A stretch of 64,000 nucleotides of DNA from Eubacteriales bacterium. Lineage in GTDB: Bacteria; Bacillota; Clostridia; Lachnospirales; Lachnospiraceae. The stretch spans positions 50,061-114,060 of the forward strand of contig JAUNPS010000010.1 of the NCBI GenBank assembly GCA_030536575.1. The letters are read 5' to 3'. A program made the position numbers and the translations under genes. The notes under the pieces were generated by a model, which was given only the letters and a program-made list of their open reading frames with translations, searched no databases and had not been told where the DNA came from. Positions within the stretch are counted from its first letter, which is position 1. Each line of letters opens with the position of its first letter. Shown here piece after piece: positions 25,001-32,510 of the stretch.

Positions 25001-26915
25001 CTACGTAGACACCTCCGACAGCCTGGACGGACGCGGCCCCCAGAAAACCCTGTACGACCTGGACGGACGTTCCTACACCCTAATGACCTCCGAAGAACTG
25101 GAAATCACCACCGACCTGACCACGGAACTTTCCCTCCCGGCCCAGACCCAGGCAGCTACGGAGCAGATTCTGGCCGAATTGGAGAACAATGCCTACACCT
25201 TTGAGAATCCATTGGTCATCCAGAACCCTTACCAGATCACGCCGCTGACCGCCCTCATTGCATTCCAAACCGAAGACGCATGCCAGGTGCGCATCACGGT
25301 GAAAGGAAAAACTGCAAGCCAGGATCTTACCGACACCCTGGATGCCGCCGCTTCCCATCTGGTTCCTGTTTTGGGGCTTTATGCGGATTATGACAATCAG
25401 GTACTGCTTGAGCTTTTGGACGATTCCGGAGCAGTTACGCAGTCCAGAACCCTCACCATCACAACTGAGAAGCTCCCCGAATACCTGCGCACCGCCGTCC
25501 AGACCGGAAGCTACACCGCAGATTCCGCCATGGATCTGATGCTGATTTCCGGCCTGAGTACGCCTTATCTCTACGCTTTTGATGAGCTTGGCGATATCCG
25601 TTGGTACTGCACGCTGGAACGGGAATATTACGGAGCCTTCCCGCTGGAAAACGGCCACATCCTGACCGAATCGCCCGGCGTCCTCTACCCAAACGCCAGC
25701 ATGCCGAATTCCCCGGAATTTCTGGAAATGGACTACCTTGGCCGGGTCTACCAGATTTATTATTTCCCGGAGGGCGTCCACCACGAAATTAAGGAAATGA
25801 CGCCTGGCGGAAACTTTTTAATTGCCACAAATTCCAACGACTGCTATGAGCAGAACCTGATTCAGGAAATTGACCGGGAAACCGGCGCGGTTGTGAAGTC
25901 CCTCTCGCTGAACGACGTGTTCGAGGGGCTGGAATACATTGACCGGGACGACTGGTGCCATATCAACACGCTCTCCTACGACGAGGCCACGAACACCATC
26001 CTGGTCAGCTCCCGGAATCTCCACTCCGTAATCCGCATTGACTGGACAACCGACGAAATTGTCTGGATTCTGGGCGACCCGCTTCTGTGGGAATCGACCG
26101 CTTATGCGGACAAAGTGCTCCAGCCGGACGCGGATTTCCAGTGGCATTACCAGCAGCATACGGCCTACACGCTTTTGGAAGACCTGGACGGGAATCCGGA
26201 AACGGTGGAAATCATGCTGTTTGACAATCACAATGCGCAGTATCGGATGCTGGACGATTTCCAGTACACTGGTTCCTCCTACGTGAAAATTTATTCTGTC
26301 AATGCGGCGGACATGACCGTATCCCAGCTTCAGAATTATGAGACGGCCTATTCCAGCATTACTTCGAATTCCTTCTACATCGGAGCGGAGGAGCGGGTAT
26401 TTTCCGTAAATGCGTACATTTCTTCCCAGGAAAACTATAACGGACGGATTTATGAATTTGACTATCAGACCGGAAAACAGGTTAATACCTGGCTCATTTC
26501 CCATAAATTCTACCGTGGCTACAATGTTTCCCTCTCCATGAAGGACTGCGCCGAGCCGTTTTCGCTGGCGGAGAATTACCGGAAGGGCGTTCTGCGGACG
26601 CCGGTGGCTGTGGAAAATCCGGTCGGCATTTCCGGGGCCGGGACATTGACCGAACAGTCCGTAAGCTTCGTCATTCAGGAGAATGTGCTGTACATGCAGG
26701 GCGGCGACCACATGTACACGCAGATTATCTTCAATGGAGAGAATGGAACCTACGCATATGATATCTCGGACATTAAACTGATTTCCGGCAATGTCAACAG
26801 CTATCAGTACCGTCTTCCGATTCCGCTCGCGGAGCTTCCGCCGGACAGCTATACGGTGCAGATTATGTATATGGATCGGCTTTACAATACTTCTGCGGCT
26901 TTTACGATTTCGTAG
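22032..26915 (+). CDS. Secreted protein with two tandem arylsulfate sulfotransferase modules
   Basis: 1627 residues. Signal/anchor helix at about 10-40, a small N-terminal beta domain (about 45-190), an acidic Ser/Gly/Thr/Asp/Glu-rich linker (about 195-310), sulfotransferase module 1 (about 325-835), a second low-complexity linker (about 835-890), a bridging beta region and module 2 (about 1025-1627). ASST enzymes move sulfate between phenolic compounds through a sulfo-histidine intermediate. Both modules keep the catalytic set: His533/His534, DWCH with His597, Arg615 and His665 in module 1; His1250/His1251, DWCH with His1310, Arg1328 and His1376 in module 2. Module 1 has the canonical QHNATFLPNGDILLFDNG, module 2 QHTAYTLLEDLDGN. 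Each module begins with an Ig-like part (SPLSAMVIF / TPLTALIAF). GGAGG precedes the ATG. Ends at a strong terminator. Confidence 0.87.
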   Translation: MSKRKRWRFRFAAAALCLGGSLMLPLVTPFCGAGYAFASQASGLVYEVSGWQVSLEDARRAAELSTVSVALGYSSVETKNLEKQASDGMEFCMLKLAFSKMDSTESIEWEKVQLVDSLGNGYSRMDDGFLTDYGMSRLPGTDLNFGSYEGWICFEVPAEAEGLKLVYPFAVERLVIEVEAESPSMADTAETGRDGSEAGNPDGDTEDSTPGSDSAGTAGEATESGTPDSDDAGTAGEATESGTPGTDSAGTGTDATDGSREDAATESESGSANGTADTAAPDSSDASDTPDSLSVSQPESESETAQETQPNTWTRLESYDYFTSQRTIDYNLYQESQKGYSFQDPLVIVDPYQNSPLSAMVIFTTPDETSVDAVIKGKDAKNDITVTFPAATTHILPIYGLYAGDTTQVELMLDTREYVELEITTEKIDTLLSTAEVTVAEEDALDDGMLTFVCVQTADGGSYGAAAYDNAGDLRWLLETPESTVLPLKRLKNGRMMMSSSRLLSGTYYMSGLVEFDLCGKYYKDYLIPGGEHHDFVELENGNLLVCSSAEDFSSVEDRIVEIDRETGEVVYELNIADLIEPSDGGSLNRTDADWCHNNSLDYDEATDTLMLSCRHLDAVLGIGKTKKELKWVLGDPTGFTSVSAEKFFTPIETEDGFEWQYAQHNATFLPNGDILLFDNGTHRTKLGLEDQAVTGENVYSRAVQYHIDTENMTVQQVWSYGKERGAKWYSSFISGASYLSEDNYWITSGGIGYDAELDSYDLTVAQVTAGEHHTYLDQVKDGELVYELFLPILTYRSIRMSLYPEEDTYSVYERGKYLGNLGTVPQFAETEETEASEAASAMQTDDMASTETASAMQTDDMASTRAASATSTDDASADAAPSALSVSGVQFLASDAQELTFPLTTLLQMPDRILLSGTWPETASDASLVLLDEHNTAYRFKISPPSYQTGDSAAFSVWITPQSLPYSHRYRIYLYNQGTLYTTWRFFDNYVDTSDSLDGRGPQKTLYDLDGRSYTLMTSEELEITTDLTTELSLPAQTQAATEQILAELENNAYTFENPLVIQNPYQITPLTALIAFQTEDACQVRITVKGKTASQDLTDTLDAAASHLVPVLGLYADYDNQVLLELLDDSGAVTQSRTLTITTEKLPEYLRTAVQTGSYTADSAMDLMLISGLSTPYLYAFDELGDIRWYCTLEREYYGAFPLENGHILTESPGVLYPNASMPNSPEFLEMDYLGRVYQIYYFPEGVHHEIKEMTPGGNFLIATNSNDCYEQNLIQEIDRETGAVVKSLSLNDVFEGLEYIDRDDWCHINTLSYDEATNTILVSSRNLHSVIRIDWTTDEIVWILGDPLLWESTAYADKVLQPDADFQWHYQQHTAYTLLEDLDGNPETVEIMLFDNHNAQYRMLDDFQYTGSSYVKIYSVNAADMTVSQLQNYETAYSSITSNSFYIGAEERVFSVNAYISSQENYNGRIYEFDYQTGKQVNTWLISHKFYRGYNVSLSMKDCAEPFSLAENYRKGVLRTPVAVENPVGISGAGTLTEQSVSFVIQENVLYMQGGDHMYTQIIFNGENGTYAYDISDIKLISGNVNSYQYRLPIPLAELPPDSYTVQIMYMDRLYNTSAAFTIS
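22651..22784 (+). repeat. 51-bp in-frame repeat in the first sulfotransferase linker
   Basis: About two and a half units coding for GTPGSDSAGTAGEATES-like 17-residue repeats; middle unit at 22701-22751. Acidic, Gly/Ser/Thr-rich, likely a flexible wall-spanning linker. Confidence 0.75.
24549..24660 (+). repeat. 42-bp in-frame repeat in the second sulfotransferase linker
   Basis: Units at 24549-24590 and 24591-24632 are nearly identical and code for ASAMQTDDMASTET; a third, decayed unit follows from 24633. Confidence 0.8.
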
Positions 26916-26963
26916 GAGACGCAAATGGCACTTCTGTCCCCCCAGAAGTGCCATTTTTATCAG
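26893..26963 (+). repeat. Left copy of a 71-bp repeat (sulfotransferase gene tail plus terminator)
   Basis: Covers the last coding bases, the TAG stop and the terminator of the sulfotransferase gene. Matches 28636-28706 at 61 of 71 positions by my hand alignment, with no gaps. Confidence 0.8.
26924..26960 (+). terminator. Intrinsic terminator of the sulfotransferase gene
   Basis: Stem AATGGCACTTCTG/CAGAAGTGCCATT with a 6-base C-rich loop, followed by TTTTTAT, 8 bases after the stop codon. Confidence 0.85.
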
Positions 26964-27010
26964 CGGAAACCTTCCTCCTGCCGCCGGGTGACCATCTATA
27001 ATAGACTTAT

Positions 27011-27446
27011 CTACTCATTTAACAAATCCGCTAAATAATATTCGTCTTTCTTATGCGCGCTATTATATTTCTTATATTCTTTTATGCAATGTACCAGAAT
27101 CTCTGGATCGCTCCCAAAATAATCCGTATAAAAATACGTACTGTTATCATATTTTCTCTTACCGCATTTTATATAATCTTTGGCAAAATTTTTCGGTTTC
27201 ACAGTTGATTTCACTTTTTCATATTTATCGGTAAGCCCCTCCGCTATAATGAGAAGCATTTCCAATTCTGGTTTCGTACAATACTTTTCAACGCTGACCA
27301 CTTTGTCTCGATATTCTGCTGGTATTTTAAGCGTATCGCTTTGTTTATCTCAGATCATCCTCTGTAAAACGCAGGCAGCCATTTTCCAGAAGGATTCTGA
27401 TGATCTCTTTTTCATTTGGCCCTTCACACATAATCAAAAGTTTCAT
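27011..27446 (-). pseudogene. Broken Toprim/RloB-like protein, partner of the ATPase
   Basis: Two remnants of one gene. The first (27446 to TAA at 27347-27345) codes for 33 residues starting MKLLIMCEGPNEKEIIRILLENG, the EGPNE acidic motif of Toprim-type RloB/OLD-like nucleases. The second is open from 27349 to 27011 in another frame and reads DKQSDTLKIPAEYRDK then VSVEKYCTKPELEMLLIIAEGL, the expected C-terminal half. The join is out of frame and I estimate some 40-50 middle residues are missing. The ATG overlaps the ATPase stop by 4 bases (ATGA), so the pair was once co-translated. A 96-residue GTG-started fragment could still be made. Family name is from pattern memory. Confidence 0.6.
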
Positions 27447-28561
27447 TTTTTCAGCGCTTTCTTCAGACGCATCAACTCCTCATAATTAACAGCCGTCTGA
27501 AAAACGTTTTGATAAAACTGCCTGCTTTTTAATAACTCCGGTCTTACATCATATCCGCTGTACATATTCGTAAGATAAATTTTTTCTCCTGCTTTTGCAA
27601 TAAAAATATTATCCTGACGATTAAACAAATCCAAAAGTTCACAATAATGTGTCGTAAAAATCAATGTCGCATTCTGACGATTCACGGTCTTATCTTTATA
27701 AAGACTAATCATATTTTCAACCAACGTCTTATGGAAATGATTCTCTATCTCATCTACGATCAGATCAAATCCATTTTGCAGGGACGCAACAACCAGAATA
27801 TAGAGAAACATTCCCTTCGTTGTTCCACTGGACAGCTTATACAGCAGTTCCTTATCGGAAACAATCTTTTCCTGTCCATAGAATAACATTTTATAGTTGT
27901 GGTCGTCCAGCTTCTGTAAATCAGAAATATTTTCGTCAAAAATCGTAAGCACTTTGCCCAAGATATCCGTTGAAATATTATAATCTTTCAGGGCGGCAAA
28001 TAATAAACGATACGTATCGGCGCCTTTCCCAAAACTGTCAAAATAGATTGCCCTGGTCTGCTTCTTTTTCAATATGAAGAAAATATTCGATGTATCTTCC
28101 GGAAGTTCGCCGGATACCTTTACTTCTGAAAATCCCTCCTCAGAATAAATATTTTTGATATTGCTCTTATAATATTTCTTTTTTTGAATTTTCTGATCTG
28201 TAAAAATAGCCTTACTGCCAATGGAGTCGCTGTTCTTTAAGGTTGTCTCATACCGATAAATATCGTTTTCATGAAAAAAGTCAATCAGCAGTTCCACCTG
28301 ATCATAGCTATATGGTTTTGCTTCCAGACGAAATTCTCCCAGGATAGAGAAACAGGCGTCCAACAATTCAACCGCCGTCGTCTTCCCTGAAGCATTTTTC
28401 CCAACAAATGCTACGGTATTATACACATAAAGATCATCTGCGATTTCCTGTAGTTCATACTCTTTATCCTCTGCCGTTTTTTTTGATCTGGCAACGAAAT
28501 CAATTTCAAACTCATCCACGCAATTTTTAAAATGGTTTGCTTTTACATGCAATAATTTCAT
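27443..28561 (-). CDS. AAA (SMC/ABC-like) ATPase of a two-gene RloA/PARIS-like cassette
   Basis: 372-residue ATPase. Walker A FVGKNASGKTT at about 53-63, ABC-type signature LSSGTTKGM at about 243, Walker B DLIVDEIENHFH, and a His switch in IFTTHYCELLDLF. N-terminal KLLHVKANHFKNCVDEFEIDF is typical of AAA_15/AAA_21 ATPases paired with Toprim or nuclease effectors in phage-defence modules (RloA, OLD-like, PARIS AriA). GGAGGAG lies 7 bases before the ATG at 28561. The downstream Toprim partner is disrupted, so the system is probably inactive. Clearly AT-richer than its neighbours and lying between copies of the sulfotransferase gene tail, which supports acquisition by transfer. Confidence 0.82.
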   Translation of the reverse strand: MKLLHVKANHFKNCVDEFEIDFVARSKKTAEDKEYELQEIADDLYVYNTVAFVGKNASGKTTAVELLDACFSILGEFRLEAKPYSYDQVELLIDFFHENDIYRYETTLKNSDSIGSKAIFTDQKIQKKKYYKSNIKNIYSEEGFSEVKVSGELPEDTSNIFFILKKKQTRAIYFDSFGKGADTYRLLFAALKDYNISTDILGKVLTIFDENISDLQKLDDHNYKMLFYGQEKIVSDKELLYKLSSGTTKGMFLYILVVASLQNGFDLIVDEIENHFHKTLVENMISLYKDKTVNRQNATLIFTTHYCELLDLFNRQDNIFIAKAGEKIYLTNMYSGYDVRPELLKSRQFYQNVFQTAVNYEELMRLKKALKK

Positions 28562-28635
28562 CACTTCTCTCCTCCTGCCACGATTATAACATTTTATCGA
28601 CTTTAAAACAATAAAAATGTTTGAATCTTTATAAA

Positions 28636-28706
28636 CTGCGGCTTTTACGATTTCGTAGAAGACGCGTATGACACTTCTGCGAACCCAGAAATGCCATTTT
28701 TATTAG
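28636..28706 (+). repeat. Right copy of the 71-bp sulfotransferase-tail repeat
   Basis: Contains the same last codons and TAG stop as 26893-26963 and a decayed version of its terminator stem (ACACTTCTG ... CAGAAATGCCATTTTTA). No coding sequence leads into it: it stands alone upstream of the DUF3791 gene and bounds the ATPase cassette on its right. Confidence 0.8.
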
Positions 28707-28777
28707 AGTAATTGCATTTCTTATCTCGGTGCTTTATAATTGACATAGAATTCATAATAGGCGGAAAGGCAAGAATA

Positions 28778-28996
28778 ATGTGTACGAAAAAGGAATTAAA
28801 CTTCAGCGTATTTCTTATCCACAATCTAGCTGAAAAATGGAATAAATCTCCGTCCGAAGTATATAAGCTTCTGGACAGCACACACATCCTGGATGATTAT
28901 ATTATCGGCTGCTATGATACACTCCATACGCTAGGAAAAAATTATCTGATGGAGGATATCACAGAATTTGCAATTGAAAAGGGAGTAGCACTATGA
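28778..28996 (+). CDS. DUF3791-like small protein
   Basis: 72-residue protein (MCTKKELNFSVFLIHNLAEKWNKSPSEVYKLLDSTHILDDYIIGCYDTLHTLGKNYLMEDITEFAIEKG), matching the DUF3791 style in which a short N-terminal helix is followed by a VYKLL..ILDDYI..YDTLHTLG core. A GGAAAGG site lies upstream of the ATG at 28778. First of three overlapping or closely spaced small genes; in gut clostridia DUF3791 is often next to DUF3990, suggesting a toxin-antitoxin-like or regulatory module (inference). Stop overlaps the next start (ATGA). Confidence 0.72.
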   Translation: MCTKKELNFSVFLIHNLAEKWNKSPSEVYKLLDSTHILDDYIIGCYDTLHTLGKNYLMEDITEFAIEKGVAL

Positions 28997-29472
28997 TTGT
29001 TTATCACGGAACAACGATCGAAATCCCTCATCCCGATGTATCCTTTTCAAAAAAATATCTGGATTTCGGAAGAGGATTCTATCTGACTACCTATCAAAAG
29101 CAGGCTGAAAAATAGGCTCTGCGAAAAAGTTTGCGTCAAAAAGCGACTGCCATTGTAAATGTGTACGAAATGTCCGAAAATTTAGCAAATTATAAAATTC
29201 TATCTTTTAAAGAAGAAACGGAACAATGGTTAGATTTTGTGTGTGCCTGTCGAAAAGGGGAATGTATTTATCAAGAATATGATCTCATTATTGGGAACGT
29301 TGCAGACGATGATGTTTTTAAAACTATCGATCTATACTTTAACGGAATATGGGATAAACCAAAAGCTCTAAATGAGTTACGCTATTACAAAATGAACGAT
29401 CAGATTTGTATCGTAAATCAGGATGCTTTAAATGAACTATTAACGTATCAAAAATCTTATCATGTGGAGTAG
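28993..29472 (+). pseudogene. DUF3990-like protein interrupted by an amber codon
   Basis: The frame starts MIVYHGTTIEIPHPDVSFSKKYLDFGRGFYLTTYQKQAEK, the DUF3990 N-terminus (ADP-ribosyltransferase-like YHGT and GFYLTT motifs), then meets TAG at 29113-29115 where family members usually have Trp (QAxxW). The same frame continues for 118 codons as ALRKSLRQKATAIVNVYE through the typical WLDFVCACRKG, YDLIIGNVADD and LNELRYYKMNDQICI segments to a TAG at 29470. A single TGG-to-TAG change would restore 159 residues. Either a recent pseudogene, a sequencing error or regulated read-through. Confidence 0.7.
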
Positions 29473-29479
29473 GGAAAGA

Positions 29480-29701
29480 ATGGATAAAAAGGCCTTAGAT
29501 TTTTTATATAAACAAAATTTATCGGAATCCATTATTCAATACCTGGCGGAAATAAAAGATATCGACTTACGCAAGGCGATGGACATTTATTATCGGAGCG
29601 AATTGGCCGAACAGATTGAAAAAGGCACTTATGGGATTGAAAACATGGACTATAAATATCTTGCACTGGATTTAATTGAAAATGAACCGCAATTATTCTA
29701 A
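29480..29701 (+). CDS. Small conserved protein of the DUF3990 operon
   Basis: 73 residues, helical and acidic (LDFLYKQNLSESIIQYLAEIKDIDLRKAMDIYYRSELAEQIEKGTYGIENMDYKYLALDLIENEPQLF). Starts 7 bases after the DUF3990 stop with GGGAAAGA upstream. I have seen this pattern as the third member of DUF3791-DUF3990 operons but know no function. AT-rich like the two genes before it. Confidence 0.65.
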   Translation: MDKKALDFLYKQNLSESIIQYLAEIKDIDLRKAMDIYYRSELAEQIEKGTYGIENMDYKYLALDLIENEPQLF

Positions 29702-29727
29702 AAAGGGGCTGCCCCGCAGCCCCAAAA
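29701..29727 (-). terminator. Terminator between the DUF3990 operon and the DUF4179 gene
   Basis: Stem GGGGCTGC/GCAGCCCC (29705-29712, 29716-29723); on minus it is followed by TTTTTAG, giving a clear intrinsic terminator for the minus-strand DUF4179 gene. On plus the tail is AAAATCC. Confidence 0.75.
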
Positions 29728-29729
29728 TC

Positions 29730-30935
29730 CTACTCAAAAACCACCTCTTTCTGATACGCACATTCTTCCATCAATAATTCCTTATACGTCCTTCCATCCT
29801 CCGTCATAGCCCCAGGCTCCTTCCACTTCGCCCCCTTCAGCTCATTCATCCACTTATCCTCATCGACCAGGAACACATCCACCTTCGAAACATCCCGCTC
29901 CCCAATCGCCACCGTATTCACCAGCCCGCCGCTTCCATAATCCATCAACCGCCCATCCGCATCCAGCATAACCGGCATATAAACATCCTGCGCCTCCGGC
30001 TCCGTGTAAATCTCATACATCGTAATCTCAAATTTATCCTTCACAACCTTCTCCAGCCCGATTCCCAGCTCATTCACATCCTGAATCATCACCGTCTGGG
30101 TACTGGCCGTATCCTTCTCCACCTCCAGCGTAAAGCTCCACGGGCCGTCAAACAGCACATTCTGACTCTCATTCTCCGTTTCCGCCAAATCGCCAATAAT
30201 GCGGCTGATATCCAGTTCCACCGTAAACTGGTCGGGAACTTCCACAGTCTTGACGTACTCCCACAACTGCGCATCATCTTCCCATTCCTCGCCAGCCGCC
30301 AGCGCTTCCTCCCTGGCCGCCTGATATTCCGAAACATCCTGCGTCTTCTGGTTCAGGTCAAAGCGCAGAAGCCCCGCAAAGGTATTGTCATCAATCTTTT
30401 CCCCTTCAAGAACCGGCGAATCCGCCTGCTCCGTGGGATTAAAACTATAATTTTCTCTGGTCATGCACTGTATGGATAGCGCATCCGGTAACGCTTCTTC
30501 GGCTTTCATCTGCATTGTGATATAAAGCGCCTGGTCATTGCAATAAATCTCGGAGAGGGTGACTGTCAGGCCATCCGCGGTTTTCGTGTACTGGGAAATC
30601 TGCTCCATCTCTTCCGGATTCTCAGCCGTTTCGAGCTGGGCCGCCACATCGGGGTCTTCCAGAGGTGTTCCGACATTGCTGTAATCGCCCTGATAACCGA
30701 AATTGTCCTGCATATCCCGGAAAATGTTTCCGATCAGCGGAAGCTGCGCCGCCAGCGTCGGATTGCTCACGCAGAAGAAAAATCCACCGCCAAATACCGC
30801 TGCCGCCGCCGTACACCCGGCAATGGCCCTGCGCATTTTCTTACGCCTGGCTTCTGCGTATACGCGTTTCATACTGTCCTCCACAACGCTGTCCAATTTT
30901 TCGGATACCGGTACATTCTGAAATTCCATCTTCAT
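29730..30935 (-). CDS. DUF4179-domain membrane protein, likely anti-sigma factor
   Basis: 401 residues with a cytoplasmic N-terminus (MKMEFQNVPVSEKLDSVVEDSMKRVYAEARRKK), one membrane helix at about 38-58 (AIAGCTAAAAVFGGGFFFCVSNPTLAAQLPLIGNIF), then an extracellular DUF4179-like domain with YTKTADGLTVTLSEIYCNDQALYITM. Such proteins sit directly after ECF-type sigma genes in clostridia and hold the sigma factor until a signal arrives; the extracellular 300 residues would be the sensor. AAGGAGG precedes the ATG at 30935, which lies inside the sigma gene (95-base overlap). Ends at the terminator at 29701-29727. Confidence 0.82.
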   Translation of the reverse strand: MKMEFQNVPVSEKLDSVVEDSMKRVYAEARRKKMRRAIAGCTAAAAVFGGGFFFCVSNPTLAAQLPLIGNIFRDMQDNFGYQGDYSNVGTPLEDPDVAAQLETAENPEEMEQISQYTKTADGLTVTLSEIYCNDQALYITMQMKAEEALPDALSIQCMTRENYSFNPTEQADSPVLEGEKIDDNTFAGLLRFDLNQKTQDVSEYQAAREEALAAGEEWEDDAQLWEYVKTVEVPDQFTVELDISRIIGDLAETENESQNVLFDGPWSFTLEVEKDTASTQTVMIQDVNELGIGLEKVVKDKFEITMYEIYTEPEAQDVYMPVMLDADGRLMDYGSGGLVNTVAIGERDVSKVDVFLVDEDKWMNELKGAKWKEPGAMTEDGRTYKELLMEECAYQKEVVFE

Positions 30936-31461
30936 ACAAATATTCCTCCTTCAATAAGTGCCGCAGTTCCGCCCGCGCACGGTTCAAATAGGCTTTTACC
31001 GAACCCTCCGGGATTTCCATGGTATAGGCAATCTCGCTGATTTTCAGTTCATCAAAATACTTTAAAATGACGACCGTCCGGTATTTTTCCGGAAGCCGGT
31101 CGATGGCCCGATGCAGATCCCATTTTTCTTCCTGGGACAGGCTGTCTTCGGGCGCGGCTACGGACAATTCCGTCACATCCTCGGTTACCGGATTTTTCTG
31201 GTAATGGTCTGCCGCCGCATTGATCAGAATACGGGTCAGCCAGGTGCGGAAATAGGCCGGGTTTTTCAAGGTGTGAATGGAACGGAAGCCGTTCAGGATG
31301 CAGTCTCCTACCGCATCCAGGGCCATTTCTTCATTTTTCAAATAGAGCCAGGCGGTTCGGTACAGATAGGTTTTGTAGTGTTCGATCAGCGCGCCGTAGG
31401 CTTGCGCGTCTCCGCGGATTGCCTTTTTGGCCAGCTTTTCGAGCTGTTTTTCTTCCGTCAT
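30841..31461 (-). CDS. ECF-type RNA polymerase sigma factor
   Basis: 206 residues. Region 2 (YGALIEHYKTYLYRTAWLYLKNEEMALDAVGDCILNGFRSIHTLKNPAYFRTWLTRILINAAADHYQK) binds core polymerase and the -10; region 4 (DLHRAIDRLPEKYRTVVILKYFDELKISEIAYTMEIPEGSVKAYLNRARAELRHLLKEE) binds the -35. GAGGTG precedes the ATG at 31461; the ORF's extra upstream residues are unlikely. The last 30 or so residues (YLYEDGISECTGIRKIGQRCGGQYETRIRRSQA) go past the normal family end and overlap the start of the DUF4179 gene in another frame, possibly after loss of the original stop. Confidence 0.9.
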   Translation of the reverse strand: MTEEKQLEKLAKKAIRGDAQAYGALIEHYKTYLYRTAWLYLKNEEMALDAVGDCILNGFRSIHTLKNPAYFRTWLTRILINAAADHYQKNPVTEDVTELSVAAPEDSLSQEEKWDLHRAIDRLPEKYRTVVILKYFDELKISEIAYTMEIPEGSVKAYLNRARAELRHLLKEEYLYEDGISECTGIRKIGQRCGGQYETRIRRSQA

Positions 31462-31654
31462 GGGAAGCACCTCATTTCTGCTTTTTTGTTTCGCGGGCAA
31501 TGAGCTGGCGCCGAATGCCGCGAAAATCATTGATTTTTGAATTACCTCCGGAGGTAACTGTCCTTACACTTATTAGACATCCCTTTTTGAAAAAAGGTTA
31601 CAAATTCAGAAAAATATAGTAAAATCAGAATATCACAGATTCAGGAGGTTTCCT

Positions 31655-32503
31655 ATGGAATATCTTACGTTAAACAATGGCCTTTCCGTTCCCGCGATTG
31701 GCTTTGGCACTTATAAGGCGGCCGTCGAGGAAGGCGAAACCGTCCTCCAAAATGCCATCCGGACAGGCTACCGCTATTTTGACACCGCTTCTTTTTATGA
31801 AAATGAAGAAATTTTAGGAAAGGCCCTGCGGGAATCCGGGCTGCCCCGCCAGGAATTTTTCGTGGCATCGAAGGTCTGGAAGACGGAAATGGGTTATGAG
31901 AATACGAAAGCCGCGCTGGATCGTTCCCTGAAGCGCCTTGGAATGGATTATCTGGATTTTTATCTGGTACACTGGCCGAAAGCGGATTTGGAGGATACCC
32001 AATGGGCGTTTCGGCTTTCGGAAACCTGGCGGGCAATGGAAGACGCGCAGAAAGCCGGGAAAATCCGCGGACTTGGCGTATCAAACTGCCTGCCGCATCA
32101 CTTAGAAGTCATTTTAGAATCCGGTACGATTATGCCTGCAATTGATCAGATTGAATTTCATCCGGGATATTTACAGCTTGAAACGGTTGAGAAGTGTCAA
32201 AGTCTTGGAATCCAGGTACAGGCATGGAGCCCCATGGGACGCGCACGGGTGCTTCAGGACGCGCTCCTGTGTGAAATGGCGGAAAAATACGGCGTCAGCA
32301 CCGCTCAATTATGCCTGAAATTTGCCCGCCAAATGCAGGTCATGCCCCTTCCCAAAGCCACCGCCCCCGAAAGAATGCTTCAAAACCTCAGCTTAGATGG
32401 CTTTACGATCTCCGCCGAAGACGTGGAAGCTCTCAAAAACATGCCGCGAACCGGATGGTCTGGGGAGCATCCGGACAGGGAACGCGTTCCGGCCAACAGC
32501 TAA
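31655..32503 (+). CDS. Aldo/keto reductase
   Basis: 282-residue NADPH-dependent oxidoreductase of the AKR superfamily, (alpha/beta)8 barrel. Family signatures: GFGTYKA at the start, DTASFYENEEILGKALRESG with catalytic Asp and Tyr, VASKVWKTEMGY with catalytic Lys, LVHWPKAD with His, GLGVSNC, AIDQIEFHPGY and LPKATAPERMLQNL for the cofactor phosphate. AGGAGG precedes the ATG. Physiological aldehyde or ketone substrate unknown. It converges on the surface-protein array and ends at a bidirectional terminator. Confidence 0.93.
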   Translation: MEYLTLNNGLSVPAIGFGTYKAAVEEGETVLQNAIRTGYRYFDTASFYENEEILGKALRESGLPRQEFFVASKVWKTEMGYENTKAALDRSLKRLGMDYLDFYLVHWPKADLEDTQWAFRLSETWRAMEDAQKAGKIRGLGVSNCLPHHLEVILESGTIMPAIDQIEFHPGYLQLETVEKCQSLGIQVQAWSPMGRARVLQDALLCEMAEKYGVSTAQLCLKFARQMQVMPLPKATAPERMLQNLSLDGFTISAEDVEALKNMPRTGWSGEHPDRERVPANS

Positions 32504-32510
32504 AGACGAA

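Noticed and set aside
27443-28561. Naming the cassette PARIS
   Set aside because: Motifs fit several ATPase plus Toprim systems; without a profile search the exact type cannot be stated.
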